Notes: generated from the sequence alone by a model not told the origin. DNA of 64,000 nt from Leptolyngbya sp. CCY15150 (GCF_016888135.1 NZ_JACSWB010000278.1:62001-126000); one strand, 5' to 3'. Positions 1-9,291 are shown, counted from the first letter of the stretch. Numbers and translations are program-made.

Positions 1-1
1 G

Positions 2-202
2 TTCCTAGGAGCGGTCTGCCGGTCAGGGTTGTCGATTCAGTCGCCGATTGAACCGGCCGATCGGCAGATCGCTCATCCTGTAGGCGATCGTCTAGACCCC
101 CTGCGGTCTTCACCTCTAGGACAACTACCTGTGGAATCGATGGGCTGGGTGCTTCATCCCAGGATGGCGGATGCCCCCAGTCCATCGCTGTATGTATCTT
201 AG
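2..202 (+). CDS. C-terminal end of an unidentified protein (partial, runs off left edge)
   Basis: One plus-strand frame is open from the left edge of the window to a TAG stop at 200-202, while the other two plus frames close within 50 bases. The 66 residues are polar and proline-rich, with no motif I recognise, and end in PSPSLYVS. This could be the tail of a gene starting outside the window, or chance in GC-rich DNA. The next gene starts 32 bases downstream in the same direction, so a shared transcript is possible. Only the preceding contig sequence can settle it. Confidence 0.35.
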   Translation, partial: FLGAVCRSGLSIQSPIEPADRQIAHPVGDRLDPLRSSPLGQLPVESMGWVLHPRMADAPSPSLYVS

Positions 203-234
203 ATTGTCACTGCGCGGCGGTCTGCGCCTTTTTC

Positions 235-576
235 ATGACTCCTTCCTCCCCTTCCCCCCAATCGAATCTAGGATCATCGTCCCCAGGGGCTGAGTATCAT
301 GCCCCCAGCGATGCTGAGCCAGTTCAAGTGTTGATTGAGTCGTCTACCCGAGCGGGATATTTGATCAACCGGCTCTTTCGCTGGTTTGGGCGGTTGTCCG
401 ACGGCAGCAAATGGATGGTGGGACTGGGGGCGATCGCCGTGGTGCTGACGGTGCTGAGTATTGTGCTAGAACTGATCTCCTTTGTGGTGAAGCTAGCGCT
501 GCTGCTGCTCTTGGGGTTAGGCAGCTACAAGCTACTCCTGATGTGGCGATCGCCCTCGTCTACACCCCGCGATTAG
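235..576 (+). CDS. small hypothetical membrane protein
   Basis: A 113-residue protein. Residues 1-35 are rich in serine and proline and probably disordered. A short amphipathic basic stretch (about 41-58) is followed by two closely spaced hydrophobic segments at about 60-80 and 82-103, ending in a short polar tail. The layout suggests a two-pass or hairpin membrane protein with a cytoplasmic N-terminus. HIP1 sites lie inside the gene. I do not recognise a named family. It is followed on the opposite strand by the DUF948 gene, whose stop lies about 20 bases away (convergent). Confidence 0.6.
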   Translation: MTPSSPSPQSNLGSSSPGAEYHAPSDAEPVQVLIESSTRAGYLINRLFRWFGRLSDGSKWMVGLGAIAVVLTVLSIVLELISFVVKLALLLLLGLGSYKLLLMWRSPSSTPRD

Positions 577-598
577 CTGTTTGGGATGAGACGTAGGA

Positions 599-1129
599 TT
601 AGTCCACCCGCCCGTCATTGTCCGCAGGGGTAGCCCAATATTCGCGCTGCTGAATGCGATCGCCTTCGCTGTTACGGCGATCCTCCGGCTGGGGAGACTG
701 CTCCATCCGATCGTCAAAGGGTTGGCTGCTGCTAGCCGGTAAGCGATCGAGCGATCGCCGCGATGGCTGACGCCGCAGGGTGCGCCAGGCTGCCTTCACC
801 CCAACAACGAGGTTGCGCGTTGACGACTGAGCCCGCTGCACTTGCTTACGGGCACCTCCAAGTCCTTGATCCACTTGCTGCACCACCCGCTTGGCGCTTT
901 GAACGCCATCGTTCACGTCATCGGTCAGTTCACTAATCTCCAGCCCTGTCAGACGAATGGATTCGAGGGTGGGGGGAAGTTCACGGCTTAGGGTATCAAA
1001 CAGCTTTTCGGCACTGCGAGCCGCCCGCGCCAGTTCTTTCAAGGTCGGTATCATTGCAACCAAGACAGCGGCCAAACTCACGGCCACCAGCAGAATGGAT
1101 ACCCCCAGCCAAAATACAGGATCTATCAC
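599..1129 (-). CDS. DUF948-type single-pass membrane protein
   Basis: 176 residues starting at a GTG codon. Residues 6-28 form one hydrophobic N-terminal membrane anchor, followed by a long helical region (about 30-115) with regularly spaced hydrophobics, typical of DUF948 proteins, which resemble methyl-accepting coiled coils. The C-terminal 60 residues are polar, charged and probably disordered. The YtxH-like gene ends 5 bases upstream on the same strand, so the two are almost certainly co-transcribed. DUF948 and YtxH pairs are common and are linked to envelope or stress functions, but the molecular role is unknown. Confidence 0.8.
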   Translation of the reverse strand: MIDPVFWLGVSILLVAVSLAAVLVAMIPTLKELARAARSAEKLFDTLSRELPPTLESIRLTGLEISELTDDVNDGVQSAKRVVQQVDQGLGGARKQVQRAQSSTRNLVVGVKAAWRTLRRQPSRRSLDRLPASSSQPFDDRMEQSPQPEDRRNSEGDRIQQREYWATPADNDGRVD

Positions 1130-1134
1130 AGGTG

Positions 1135-1500
1135 TTACGTCAAACTGGAGTCGTGGGAATGGTTGCTGACCTCAGATCCGGAGTCGTCATCACGGTCAAG
1201 CGCCATCTGGCGATCGCGCTGACTGGCTTCCACCCCCGCCGCGATCGCTTCCCTGAGGCGCGTTAAGGTGCCATCCCAGTTGCGCAGGGCAGATTCTGAG
1301 AGGCGATCGGCCTGGAGCTGGACAGTGGTGGACAAATCTTCGGCAATATCCGGTAGGGCGCTCGCTGATTTTTTCAAAAGCTGACGAGTTTCCCGCCCAG
1401 TCTTAGGGGCTACCAATAGCCCAGTAATGGCTCCAACGGCTGCCCCAATCAGCAACCCGCCTACAAATGCTCCGGACGAACCCGATCGCTTTTCTACCAT
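1135..1500 (-). CDS. YtxH domain-containing protein
   Basis: 121 residues. The N-terminus carries a glycine/alanine-rich membrane segment (about 10-30) followed by the APKTGRETR signature of the YtxH family (gas-vesicle-protein-like, stress related). The rest is a helical region and an acidic, serine-rich tail. The stop is 5 bases before the start of the DUF948 gene, so it is the first gene of a two-gene unit. The 203 bases upstream hold no gene and presumably the promoter. Confidence 0.85.
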   Translation of the reverse strand: MVEKRSGSSGAFVGGLLIGAAVGAITGLLVAPKTGRETRQLLKKSASALPDIAEDLSTTVQLQADRLSESALRNWDGTLTRLREAIAAGVEASQRDRQMALDRDDDSGSEVSNHSHDSSLT

Positions 1501-1703
1501 GCGTTTTTCTTCCTCTGCTGCACCGCATTAACATTAAACAGAAGTCTGGACGTTGTCCATTGATGGCAACCTATGCCTAATGTTGGTGTGCCCCAACTTG
1601 CCCCTAAGATACCTCAATATGTAGCGAGTTTGTGGAATTTCTAGGACAGCGATCATGGGGACTGTGGAGATTCTCCATCGCGACATCAGACCTGTCTAGC
1701 CGC

Positions 1704-2039
1704 TTAACGGTTACGGGGCGATCGCGTCCGGCGACGGGGGGATGGATAGCGGAGCCGCCGCCAGGCCAGTTGACCCACGGCCAGGAGCGATAAAATCTGC
1801 TGCAATCGAGCCACCTGCTGGTTCAGCCGTTCATAACTTTGCCGCAGTTGGTAGGAGCCTTTCTGTGCCGTGATGATCGCCTCCGGTGCTCCATGCAAAA
1901 CATCATGGGTGCTTTGCTCTGCCGACAGGAGCGCATCGGCTACATTGGCCAAGGTGCGCCGCAGGCTCCAAACGTGCCAGGTGATATACCAACAGATGGC
2001 GGCAATCAAGACATTCAAGATCAAGACGGTGGTGACCAT
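1704..2039 (-). CDS. small hypothetical membrane-anchored protein
   Basis: 111 residues. A single hydrophobic N-terminal segment (residues 3-24) precedes a helical region with heptad-like leucine and glutamine spacing (about 30-90) and a very basic C-terminus rich in arginine (about 93-111). It resembles other cyanobacterial one-pass coiled-coil proteins but I cannot name a family. It points the same way as the YtxH/DUF948 pair, with 203 bases between, so it is probably a separate unit. Confidence 0.6.
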   Translation of the reverse strand: MVTTVLILNVLIAAICWYITWHVWSLRRTLANVADALLSAEQSTHDVLHGAPEAIITAQKGSYQLRQSYERLNQQVARLQQILSLLAVGQLAWRRLRYPSPRRRTRSPRNR

Positions 2040-2342
2040 GGGTGTCCTATGGAAAGCAAGGGGAGAGCGATCGCCCGGATGGCTGTTTGTTCATCATACT
2101 ATTGCTAGCTGCTATGAGCCGATTTGAGCCGATCCTAGGCGGTGGGGTGTGGGTTAGAACTATTGGCCCCCTGTCTTGTTCCCAGCAATCAGCCGTAAAC
2201 TGTTGAGGGGCACTAGGGGTTCGCGGTCATCGGGCTATCCAGGACGTAGAATCAAGATCCCCCCGGCCATCCTGAGTTGAACGTTAGGTTACTGTGCCGG
2301 CCTCCATTCCCACTCGTGGCTTTTGTTTAGGGAGAAGCATCC
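2040..2342. other. intergenic region between divergent genes
   Basis: About 300 bases between the divergent small membrane protein and the SLH/amidase gene. It contains one HIP1 site, a 10-base near-tandem repeat (GAGCCGATTT/GAGCCGATCC near 2115-2135) and, directly before the ATG at 2343, the ribosome binding site GGAGAAG. I see no convincing promoter hexamers. Confidence 0.6.
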
Positions 2343-5168
2343 ATGGTTCAGTCTGCCCCAACTTCTGTACAGCGGTATGTTCATCCAGAACGCGGCAACA
2401 ATAATGCGACGGGCGATCGCGCCAATCCGTATAAAACGCTGACCTTTGCCCTGCAGCGGGCTCCCAAGGGCAGCACCATTTACTTGAGCCCAGGAACCTA
2501 CAACACATCCTCCGGTGAGACGTTTCCCATCCAAATTCCAGAAGGGGTGACGCTCATGGGCGAGGAGAGTAACCGGGGGCAAGCGGTGATTATTTCTGGC
2601 GGAGGGCTGTTTAGCAGTGCCTCCTTTGGGCAGCAGAATGTGGCCTTGGTGCCAGCGGATGGGGTGCGGCTGGTGGGGCTGAGTGTCACCAACCCCAATG
2701 CGCGCGGTACTGGCGTTTGGATTGAGTCTAGCCAACCTGCGATCGCCCACTGCACCTTTGTGGACTGCGGGCGGGAAGGTGTGTTTGTCACTGGCAGCGC
2801 GACGCCGGAACTGGTCAACAACCTCTTTCGGCGCAATGCCGCCAGCGGTATCTCTATTGTGCGCAACGCTAAGGGCGAACTACGTCACAATATCTTTCAG
2901 CAAACCGGCTATGGCATCGCCATTAGTGACCAAGCCGCGCCCCTTTTGGCAGACAACCAGATTTTGGAAAATCATTCCGGTATTGTCCTATCGCGATCGG
3001 CCCGGCCGGTGCTGCGCAATAACTGGATTGCCCGCAATACCCGCATTGGCTTGCTGATTCGCGATACGGCCCAGCCCGATCTAGGTCGGAGCCTGTCGCC
3101 GGGGGGCAATGTTTTTGATGGCAATATTCAAGCCGATGTGGTGAACGAAAGTACGGCAAAAGCAGTGTCGGTGGGCAATCAAATCAACCTGAACCGCACC
3201 ACAGGAACGATTGAATTTGCGGCCATGGCTCCTGGGGCAACCCTGCCGACACCCACGCCCAGCTCCCTGCAAGTCCGGGCAGAGCCGGTGGTGGTTCCTC
3301 CAGCGCCAGCGCCCGCGCCTCCAGCACCAGTGCCCGCACCGCCCGCCACCGCATCCACCACAGAGGTGACGCTGACGGATATCCAGGGCTATTGGGCAGA
3401 GCACTTTATTCGCGGCTTGGTGCGTCGGGGCATTGTCAGTGGCTTTACCGATGGCACCTTTCGTCCTGAACTCACCGTGACCCGTGCCCAATATGCCACC
3501 TTTGTCTCCCAGGCGTTTCAACTGCCTGATACGGTCGCGCCAGCTTCGTTTTCCGACGTGCCATCCAATTTCTGGGCGGTGGGGGCGATCGCTAAGGCCC
3601 AAACCATGGGGTTCCTGTCAGGATTTGCGGATGGCACCTTCCGACCCAATCAAACCATGAGCCGCGTTCAGGTGATTGAGTCGTTGGTGAAAGGGCTAGA
3701 TTTAACCGGCGGTACACCCAATTCTCTCCAGGTCTATCGCGATCGCAACCAGATTCCCAGCCAGTCAGCCGTAGCGGTGGCCACGGCCACCCAGAAGCGT
3801 ATGGTTGTGAACCACCCCTTGGTGGATATGCTCAATCCCATGCAAACGATTACCCGTGCCCAGCTTTCGGCCTTGCTCTACCAAGCCTTGGTGATCACGG
3901 GGCGGGGATGGGCGATCGCGTCCCCCTTCATTGTGGAACCTGCCTTGGCAACGCCTTCTTTCTCTGACATTGATGGCCATTGGGCCGCGCCCTTCATCCG
4001 TGGCTTAGCCAGTCAGGGGTTCATCCGTGGCTTTGTAGATGGCACCTTTCGCCCCAATGCGTTGATGACTCGGGCGGAATATGCGGCGCTGCTGTCTGGC
4101 ACCTTCAATCCCCTGCCCGATCGCCCCGTGGTGACCTTTGATGATGTGCCCAATAGTTTTTGGGCCGCTGGGGTGATTCAGCGAGCCTATCGAGGCAAGT
4201 GGCTGTCAGGGTTTGGCGACGGTAGCTTCCGCCCGCAGGATAATTTGCTCAAGCTGCATGTGTTGCTGTCCTTAGCCAGTGGCTTGGGGCTAGAACCAGG
4301 CGATCGCCAGTTGTTGAACTTTTTTACGGATAAGGATCGCATTCCCACCTATGCCCTCGATGCTGTCGCTGCGGCCACTGCCCAGGAAATTGTGGTGAAC
4401 CATCCCCAACTGCAGGAGCTGAATCCCAACCAAACCGCAACCAGGGCAGAGGTCACTGCAATGGTGTATCAGGCCTTGGTGTATGCCCAGCGATCGCAGC
4501 CCGTCACCTCGACGTTTGTGGTGAAGCCTGACGCATCCATTTCCAATGATCCCGACGGATCAGTTATTCCCACTGATCCCAGTGGTTCGGTGGTGATACC
4601 TCCCACAGCTCCAAGGGTGATGCTCGATCCAGGACATGGCGGTACCGATCCCGGCACAGTGGGGGTCGGTGGGTTGAAGGAAAAAGATTTGGTATTGCCC
4701 GTCGCTCAGTCTGTCGCGTTTCAGCTTCAGCAGGCCGGAGTGCTTGTCTCTCTAACGCGATCGACCGATCAAGCCGTGGCGTCGGATGCGCGCGTGAAAG
4801 CAGCCGAAGACTTTAAAGCTGATTTATTGGTCAGTATTCACGCCAATGCCCTAAGTCTCAGTCGCTATGAGGTGAATGGGGTGGAGACCTACTATTACCG
4901 CTCCTCCGATGAGGGGGGAGAGCTAGCGCGAGTGGTGCATGATCAAATTTTGCAAAAAGTAGGCATCAAGGACTTGGGCGTTCGTCAAGCTACGTTCCTC
5001 ACCCTCCGCCAAACCACCATGCCATCGGTGTTAGTGGAAGTTGGCTATGTCACCACTCAAACTGATGAAACCAATCTCATTGACGAGAGTTACGTGAAAA
5101 AGCTCGCCGACGGCATTGCGGAAGGCATTAAGGTTCATCTACGTCGCCGAGGAGCGATCGCCTCCTAG
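2343..5168 (+). CDS. beta-helix (DUF1565) / six SLH / N-acetylmuramoyl-L-alanine amidase fusion
   Basis: A 941-residue envelope protein. Residues 10-75 match DUF1565 (YVHP start, then NPYKTLTFAL), followed by right-handed beta-helix repeats to about 285. A proline/alanine linker (310-340) leads to two trios of S-layer-homology modules: 345-390, 404-452, 463-515 and 540-585, 599-648, 660-712. The C-terminus (758-935) is a zinc amidase of the Amidase_3 family, with likely ligands H765 (DPGHGG), E780 and H833 (SIHAN) and catalytic E899. Such amidases cleave the lactyl-peptide bond of peptidoglycan, and SLH modules bind wall polymers. The in-frame stop at 2328 and the RBS fix the start, and no signal peptide is visible, which is odd for a wall enzyme. 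Confidence 0.92.
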   Translation: MVQSAPTSVQRYVHPERGNNNATGDRANPYKTLTFALQRAPKGSTIYLSPGTYNTSSGETFPIQIPEGVTLMGEESNRGQAVIISGGGLFSSASFGQQNVALVPADGVRLVGLSVTNPNARGTGVWIESSQPAIAHCTFVDCGREGVFVTGSATPELVNNLFRRNAASGISIVRNAKGELRHNIFQQTGYGIAISDQAAPLLADNQILENHSGIVLSRSARPVLRNNWIARNTRIGLLIRDTAQPDLGRSLSPGGNVFDGNIQADVVNESTAKAVSVGNQINLNRTTGTIEFAAMAPGATLPTPTPSSLQVRAEPVVVPPAPAPAPPAPVPAPPATASTTEVTLTDIQGYWAEHFIRGLVRRGIVSGFTDGTFRPELTVTRAQYATFVSQAFQLPDTVAPASFSDVPSNFWAVGAIAKAQTMGFLSGFADGTFRPNQTMSRVQVIESLVKGLDLTGGTPNSLQVYRDRNQIPSQSAVAVATATQKRMVVNHPLVDMLNPMQTITRAQLSALLYQALVITGRGWAIASPFIVEPALATPSFSDIDGHWAAPFIRGLASQGFIRGFVDGTFRPNALMTRAEYAALLSGTFNPLPDRPVVTFDDVPNSFWAAGVIQRAYRGKWLSGFGDGSFRPQDNLLKLHVLLSLASGLGLEPGDRQLLNFFTDKDRIPTYALDAVAAATAQEIVVNHPQLQELNPNQTATRAEVTAMVYQALVYAQRSQPVTSTFVVKPDASISNDPDGSVIPTDPSGSVVIPPTAPRVMLDPGHGGTDPGTVGVGGLKEKDLVLPVAQSVAFQLQQAGVLVSLTRSTDQAVASDARVKAAEDFKADLLVSIHANALSLSRYEVNGVETYYYRSSDEGGELARVVHDQILQKVGIKDLGVRQATFLTLRQTTMPSVLVEVGYVTTQTDETNLIDESYVKKLADGIAEGIKVHLRRRGAIAS

Positions 5169-5244
5169 TACCACAAGACAGAAGAACGAAGATAGAAAAA
5201 CGAAGACAGAAGAACGAAAAGGATTTCCAGGACGCACAAGGTTT

Positions 5245-5270
5245 CCCGCCTGAGCAACTAGGCGGGTTAC
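5245..5270 (+). terminator. hairpin terminator after the SLH/amidase gene
   Basis: A perfect 7-base inverted repeat, CCCGCCT/AGGCGGG, with an 8-base loop, followed by TTACTT. It lies 77 bases beyond the stop codon of the amidase gene and has no other evident role. The U-tract is short, so termination may be partial. Confidence 0.6.
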
Positions 5271-5294
5271 TTCTGTCTCAGAGTATGAGGCTCT

Positions 5295-5362
5295 GGTTTA
5301 AAACCTGCTAAACCCCTTGATCTTTCGTACGAGAGCATCAGGATTTGGATGAGGTTTAAAAC
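5295..5362. repeat. two copies of GGTTTAAAAC, 58 bases apart
   Basis: Identical 10-base copies occur at 5295-5304 and 5353-5362 in the convergent intergenic space. The core TTTAAA is palindromic. They may be protein-binding sites or remnants of a repeat. Nothing ties them to a specific gene. Confidence 0.5.
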
Positions 5363-5408
5363 ACTCCCCAGTACTAAGAGGCGATACGTCCAGGGATGCA
5401 GGGGTAGT

Positions 5409-6101
5409 CTAGATGTCGCGTCTATCGATGGTGTCTAAAATCATCGATAGACGGGGCGTGATGCTAGGAGCGATCGCTTGCGGATAGTGGGTGAGGGCAT
5501 AGAAGGGCTGTCCATCGCGATCGCCCAGAAACAAGGAGCCACGATAAACGGTGTCGTCTACTGTATGTTGAAAGTCAATGCGTTCATCAGCCCACGTATA
5601 GGTGAGCACGCGCGTGCGATCGACCATCTGCCAGCGACGATTGGCGAGGATGCCGTCGTCTCCTAGGACGCGATCGCGCAGCTCATCAATGGTGACCTCG
5701 CCAACTGGGACAACGATTTGGAGATAGATGAATGGGTTGGGTTCGCCGTCATCCTGGGTTTGGTTAAACTGAACAGATTGAGTGTCCCCGACGGTTTCAA
5801 ATAGACGGCTAAACTCTCCTCGGGGGGTGTAAAGCGTGAGGGGAAACTCTTGATGGTCGAACAGCTCAAGTTCTACTTCCGTGGGCTGGCCATCGACCAT
5901 CACTAGGGTCAGCTTGGTGGGTGGGAGTTCTTGTCCAGAATCAGATTCAGGGGGCGTCTCGTTTTCAGAGGGGTCGCTATTGATGTCTAGTTGTTCTCCG
6001 AAGCTCGATGACCAGTTTTCTAGCCAGTCGGGCATGGTTGTGCAGGCCGCTAAGGTTAGACCTGAAACGATGCTCAGAACTATCCAAGGTGTCCATTTCA
6101 T
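5409..6101 (-). CDS. putative lipoprotein of unknown function
   Basis: 230 residues. The N-terminus is a type II signal peptide with lipobox LAAC, the lipidated cysteine being residue 20. An acidic, proline-rich linker follows (about 30-60), then a mixed alpha/beta domain without a motif I can name. The protein should be anchored in the plasma or outer membrane. It is convergent with the SLH/amidase gene and about 200 bases downstream of mutM on the same strand. Confidence 0.75.
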   Translation of the reverse strand: MKWTPWIVLSIVSGLTLAACTTMPDWLENWSSSFGEQLDINSDPSENETPPESDSGQELPPTKLTLVMVDGQPTEVELELFDHQEFPLTLYTPRGEFSRLFETVGDTQSVQFNQTQDDGEPNPFIYLQIVVPVGEVTIDELRDRVLGDDGILANRRWQMVDRTRVLTYTWADERIDFQHTVDDTVYRGSLFLGDRDGQPFYALTHYPQAIAPSITPRLSMILDTIDRRDI

Positions 6102-6297
6102 GGCGAGGTACGGCGAAGAGCTACAGGTTTAATGCGGGAACAAACAAGAGCGATCGCCTGCCTGCATAAGGTATCAAAGACTGGGTTGCAACGGGCTAGA
6201 TTCATAAACGGGCAATGGAACTGAACCGGCTTAGATGGTAAGCAATCATGGGGATTCAAACACGCAGACTGGAATGAAGCTTATCCCAAACTATACG

Positions 6298-7179
6298 CTA
6301 AGGCGAGTCGTTTGCGATCGCTCCCTTCGGCTGGCAGACAGGGCAAAAATGGGCCGATCGCCCCGCCAGCTTGATGCGTTCGATGACGGTGTCACACAAT
6401 CGGCAGCGATCGCCTTCTCGACCATAGACCCAGGCTAAGCCGCCATAGTTGCCGTTGACGCCTTGCAGATCTCGAAAGGTGCTGATGGTGGTGCCGCCCG
6501 ACTCAATGCCTTCCCGCAGCACTCGCTGGATCATGGCGTGTAGGGTCGTGCATTGATCGATCGAAAGGGTGGAGCTATCGGTAGTGGGATGGATGCCGCT
6601 GAGGAACAGCGCTTCATCGGCATAGATATTGCCCACGCCAGCCACAAACTGTTGATCTAACAGGGCCGTTTTAATCGGTCGGCGGCGATCGCTCAGCCAA
6701 TGGGCCACATAGTCCACCGAAAAGTCGGAGGTAAAGGGATCGGGGCCCAGGCGAGTTAAACCGGTGATCACCTGGGAGGGTTCCATGCCCGGCGGCACCC
6801 ACCACATGCGCCCAAAGGTGCGTTGATCGACAAACCGCAGTTCGCGATCGCCCTCAAACCATAGCCGCACTCGACAATGCTTCTCTAGGGGCGTGGTTGG
6901 CGGTACCCAAAAGAGCTGACCGGTCATACGTAGATGCACACCCAACCAGGCCGAGGGGGTTGTTGAGGGTGCTGCTGACGTGATTTCTGCGAGCAAATAC
7001 TTGCCGCGCCGATGCCATTGGGCGATCGCCTGTCCGGTGAGTCCGGCAATGAAATCGTCCATACAAAATGGGTGGGCAATGGTGCGATCAAGCAACACAT
7101 CCCCACCCACAATGGTTTGATGTAGGGTAGCTGCATTCAGCCCCCGACATACTGTTTCAACTTCTGGTAGCTCGGGCAC
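6298..7179 (-). CDS. mutM: formamidopyrimidine-DNA glycosylase
   Basis: 293 residues starting at GTG. The N-terminal PELPEVETV, whose proline is the catalytic nucleophile after Met removal, is diagnostic of Fpg/MutM, which excises 8-oxoguanine and formamidopyrimidines. The central part has the helix-two-turn-helix segment, including GVGNIYADEALF. The C-terminus has the four-cysteine zinc finger (CRLC ... CPVC). It follows psaE by 58 bases on the same strand and may be read from the psaE promoter, which would couple oxidative repair to a photosynthesis transcript. Confidence 0.97.
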   Translation of the reverse strand: MPELPEVETVCRGLNAATLHQTIVGGDVLLDRTIAHPFCMDDFIAGLTGQAIAQWHRRGKYLLAEITSAAPSTTPSAWLGVHLRMTGQLFWVPPTTPLEKHCRVRLWFEGDRELRFVDQRTFGRMWWVPPGMEPSQVITGLTRLGPDPFTSDFSVDYVAHWLSDRRRPIKTALLDQQFVAGVGNIYADEALFLSGIHPTTDSSTLSIDQCTTLHAMIQRVLREGIESGGTTISTFRDLQGVNGNYGGLAWVYGREGDRCRLCDTVIERIKLAGRSAHFCPVCQPKGAIANDSP

Positions 7180-7237
7180 AGTCAGTTTGCAAAACGTAGA
7201 GTAAATCTAGTCTAGCGGCTTTCCGTGCTAGAGAGTC

Positions 7238-7465
7238 TTACTTTTTCTTCGCTGGTGCCGAAACTTCTTCCACTTCATCTAGGGAGAAGTTGTTGGTGTT
7301 AACACCGCCAGCGGAGCCGCTAAAACCGGTGTAGTTTACCTTGTCAAACCGTACAATAACGGGGTATTTAATGCCGCTTTGATCTACGGAAGCAACGGTT
7401 CCTACATCTTTGTACCAGTAGGATTCTTTGCGCAGAATACGAACTTTTGAACCACGTTGAACCAT
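7238..7465 (-). CDS. psaE: photosystem I reaction centre subunit IV (PsaE)
   Basis: 75 residues with the complete PsaE sequence: N-terminal [16 protein letters not shown], central [14 protein letters not shown], and a short lysine-rich tail. PsaE is the small SH3-like stromal subunit of photosystem I that helps ferredoxin docking and cyclic electron flow. The start has a plausible RBS (AAAGGA) 8-10 bases upstream. mutM follows in the same direction. An 8-base inverted repeat lies 50-115 bases upstream of the start. Confidence 0.98.
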   Translation of the reverse strand: MVQRGSKVRILRKESYWYKDVGTVASVDQSGIKYPVIVRFDKVNYTGFSGSAGGVNTNNFSLDEVEEVSAPAKKK

Positions 7466-7513
7466 GAGAGTTTTCCTTTCAGGCTATGTCCAATTATTAA
7501 CGTCGGCACGCTA

Positions 7514-7580
7514 CCCCTTGCCGCTCGATAATACGGGATAAAAAGGTCTGGAGACTTAGCTCATGTTACGGTGCAAGGGG
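7514..7580. promoter_or_regulatory. inverted repeat in the psaE upstream region
   Basis: CCCCTTGC at 7514-7521 and its exact reverse complement GCAAGGGG at 7573-7580 bracket about 50 bases that include a TATTAT sequence suitable as a minus-strand -10 box for psaE. It could be an operator pair or a hairpin. There is no direct evidence of function. Confidence 0.3.
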
Positions 7581-7677
7581 CAAAACAGCGTTGTTTACAG
7601 CGTACTACTGGTTTGGGGGTCTCCGGTCATTTTGGTTTTTAAGTTTTATTGCCGACGGTCACGACCTGGCAACAATT

Positions 7678-9291
7678 TCATAAGACTTTGTCCCAATCGA
7701 TGTCCTCTGGTGTTTGCTGGGCGTCTTGTTCTTCGGAGGGTGTGGTAGGCAGGTCATCCGCTGGGTCAAAGAAGTCTGAGAGATCCACGTTGAATTCTGA
7801 AAGATCGACCTGGTCAGGGTCATTGAACTCTGAGAGAACCACATGGTCAGGGCCGGAGACGGTTCCATGGTTAGCTTCAGCAAGGCTCGTATCACCAGAG
7901 ATACCCATATCACCATGAGAGACATGAGAGACATCTTCATCAGAGATATCTATATCAATGAAGTCTTGGGCCTGGTCAGGGGCGATCGCTGGCTCTTCTG
8001 CCGTTTCTGACACGGTCGTTTCTGATCCGTCTGCTTCTTCCTGCGGGTTGATCACGGGCCCAACCACAATCTGCTGGATGATCTCTTGGTTGTCTCGCAC
8101 ATTGATCAACGTACCTTGCTCAGCCATTTTCTGGAGCTGATCGGCTTGCACCTGTTCTTGATCGCCGTAGAGTTCAGCTAGGGCGTCTCGCATTTCCTGC
8201 ACCCAACTGGAATTTTCGCCCTGGATGATCTGCTCTGTGCCATTGACGAGGGCTTCAATATTGGCCTGCTGCTGCCGGGCTGTTTCGGGGAGGGCGCGCC
8301 ACCAGGCTCGCAGATCGTATAAATCGGATGCGGCGGTGTTGCAAGAAATAAGATTGGGTTCTACCCGCTTAAATTCCAGAAATCCAGCGAAGGCGGCGGC
8401 AAAGGAACTGCTGACGGCAACCCAGACTTCAAAGCCCACGGCAGCCAAGAGGGTGCCGACCCCGCCGAGAATATAAACCCACCATTGAAGCTGGGTGAGT
8501 TCTCGCCCAAGCCGCTGAGCTTTTTTGCGGTAATAGTCAAACTGATCTTCTAGGCGATAGATCAGGTATAAATCAGCGCTTAGGTCTGAGAAACCATCAT
8601 CTCCCCGCGATCGCGCTGCGCCATAGGGCGGTGGTAGCTCGCCATCATAGACGTCCAGCCCAGATTGGTTCACCTGGGTCTCCATGACGTGCTTGCCGAC
8701 AATTTTAATCTTGCGCGCTAGGACAACCTCTCGAATTTCCGATGCATCCGCAGCGTAGATGTCTACCTGGGTGCGATAGCGATAGATTTCCTTTTTCAGG
8801 GTTTCTGCACTGCCCCGCAGCATCACCCAGTTGACCCCCATGTTGAATTTAATGGAGGCAGCAATCAAAATCGTTACCAAAATGGGCAGCAGAATCACCA
8901 AGAGGCTCATTGACCCCATGATGGCCTCGTTGGTATTGCGCAGTCGTCCGGTGGCGACCGATTGAATAAAGTCTGAGAGGGGTGGCCCTTCTTGTCCTAA
9001 GGCAACTTCCAAGACCAGGTATAGGACTGCAATGGTGGTCGAGGCAACTCCTAGGCTGGCGACCCATTTTCGCTGCCGAATGAAGGCTTTTTGAGCCTTG
9101 ACGGCGTTTTTGTCGTAGTCTCCAAAGCGCTGCCAAGCATCCTCAAGCACCGGTGTGCGAGGTTGAGGGGAGTCAGAAGCGTGATCTGGATTGGCCGCCT
9201 GGGAGGTTGTCGAGGCTGGGGTGCCTCTAGCGGCTGGTTTTGGGGTTGGAGGTTGGGAGGACGATGGCGGTTTAGCAGATGCAGATGACAT
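7678..9291 (-). CDS. DUF4231 (SLATT-like) membrane protein with acidic tail
   Basis: 537 residues. The N-terminal 50 residues are proline/serine-rich. Two similar units follow, each a soluble helix plus a pair of membrane segments: 75-97 with 126-147, and 269-287 with 289-305. That is a duplicated DUF4231 layout, a family grouped with SLATT two-TM proteins. The C-terminal third is acidic, with a LSEFN/DLSEFNVDLSDFF repeat near 490-515. SLATT proteins are proposed pores in conflict or cell-death systems, but no nucleotide cyclase or other partner is adjacent, so the role here is unknown. A long hairpin lies in its leader. Confidence 0.8.
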   Translation of the reverse strand: MSSASAKPPSSSQPPTPKPAARGTPASTTSQAANPDHASDSPQPRTPVLEDAWQRFGDYDKNAVKAQKAFIRQRKWVASLGVASTTIAVLYLVLEVALGQEGPPLSDFIQSVATGRLRNTNEAIMGSMSLLVILLPILVTILIAASIKFNMGVNWVMLRGSAETLKKEIYRYRTQVDIYAADASEIREVVLARKIKIVGKHVMETQVNQSGLDVYDGELPPPYGAARSRGDDGFSDLSADLYLIYRLEDQFDYYRKKAQRLGRELTQLQWWVYILGGVGTLLAAVGFEVWVAVSSSFAAAFAGFLEFKRVEPNLISCNTAASDLYDLRAWWRALPETARQQQANIEALVNGTEQIIQGENSSWVQEMRDALAELYGDQEQVQADQLQKMAEQGTLINVRDNQEIIQQIVVGPVINPQEEADGSETTVSETAEEPAIAPDQAQDFIDIDISDEDVSHVSHGDMGISGDTSLAEANHGTVSGPDHVVLSEFNDPDQVDLSEFNVDLSDFFDPADDLPTTPSEEQDAQQTPEDIDWDKVL

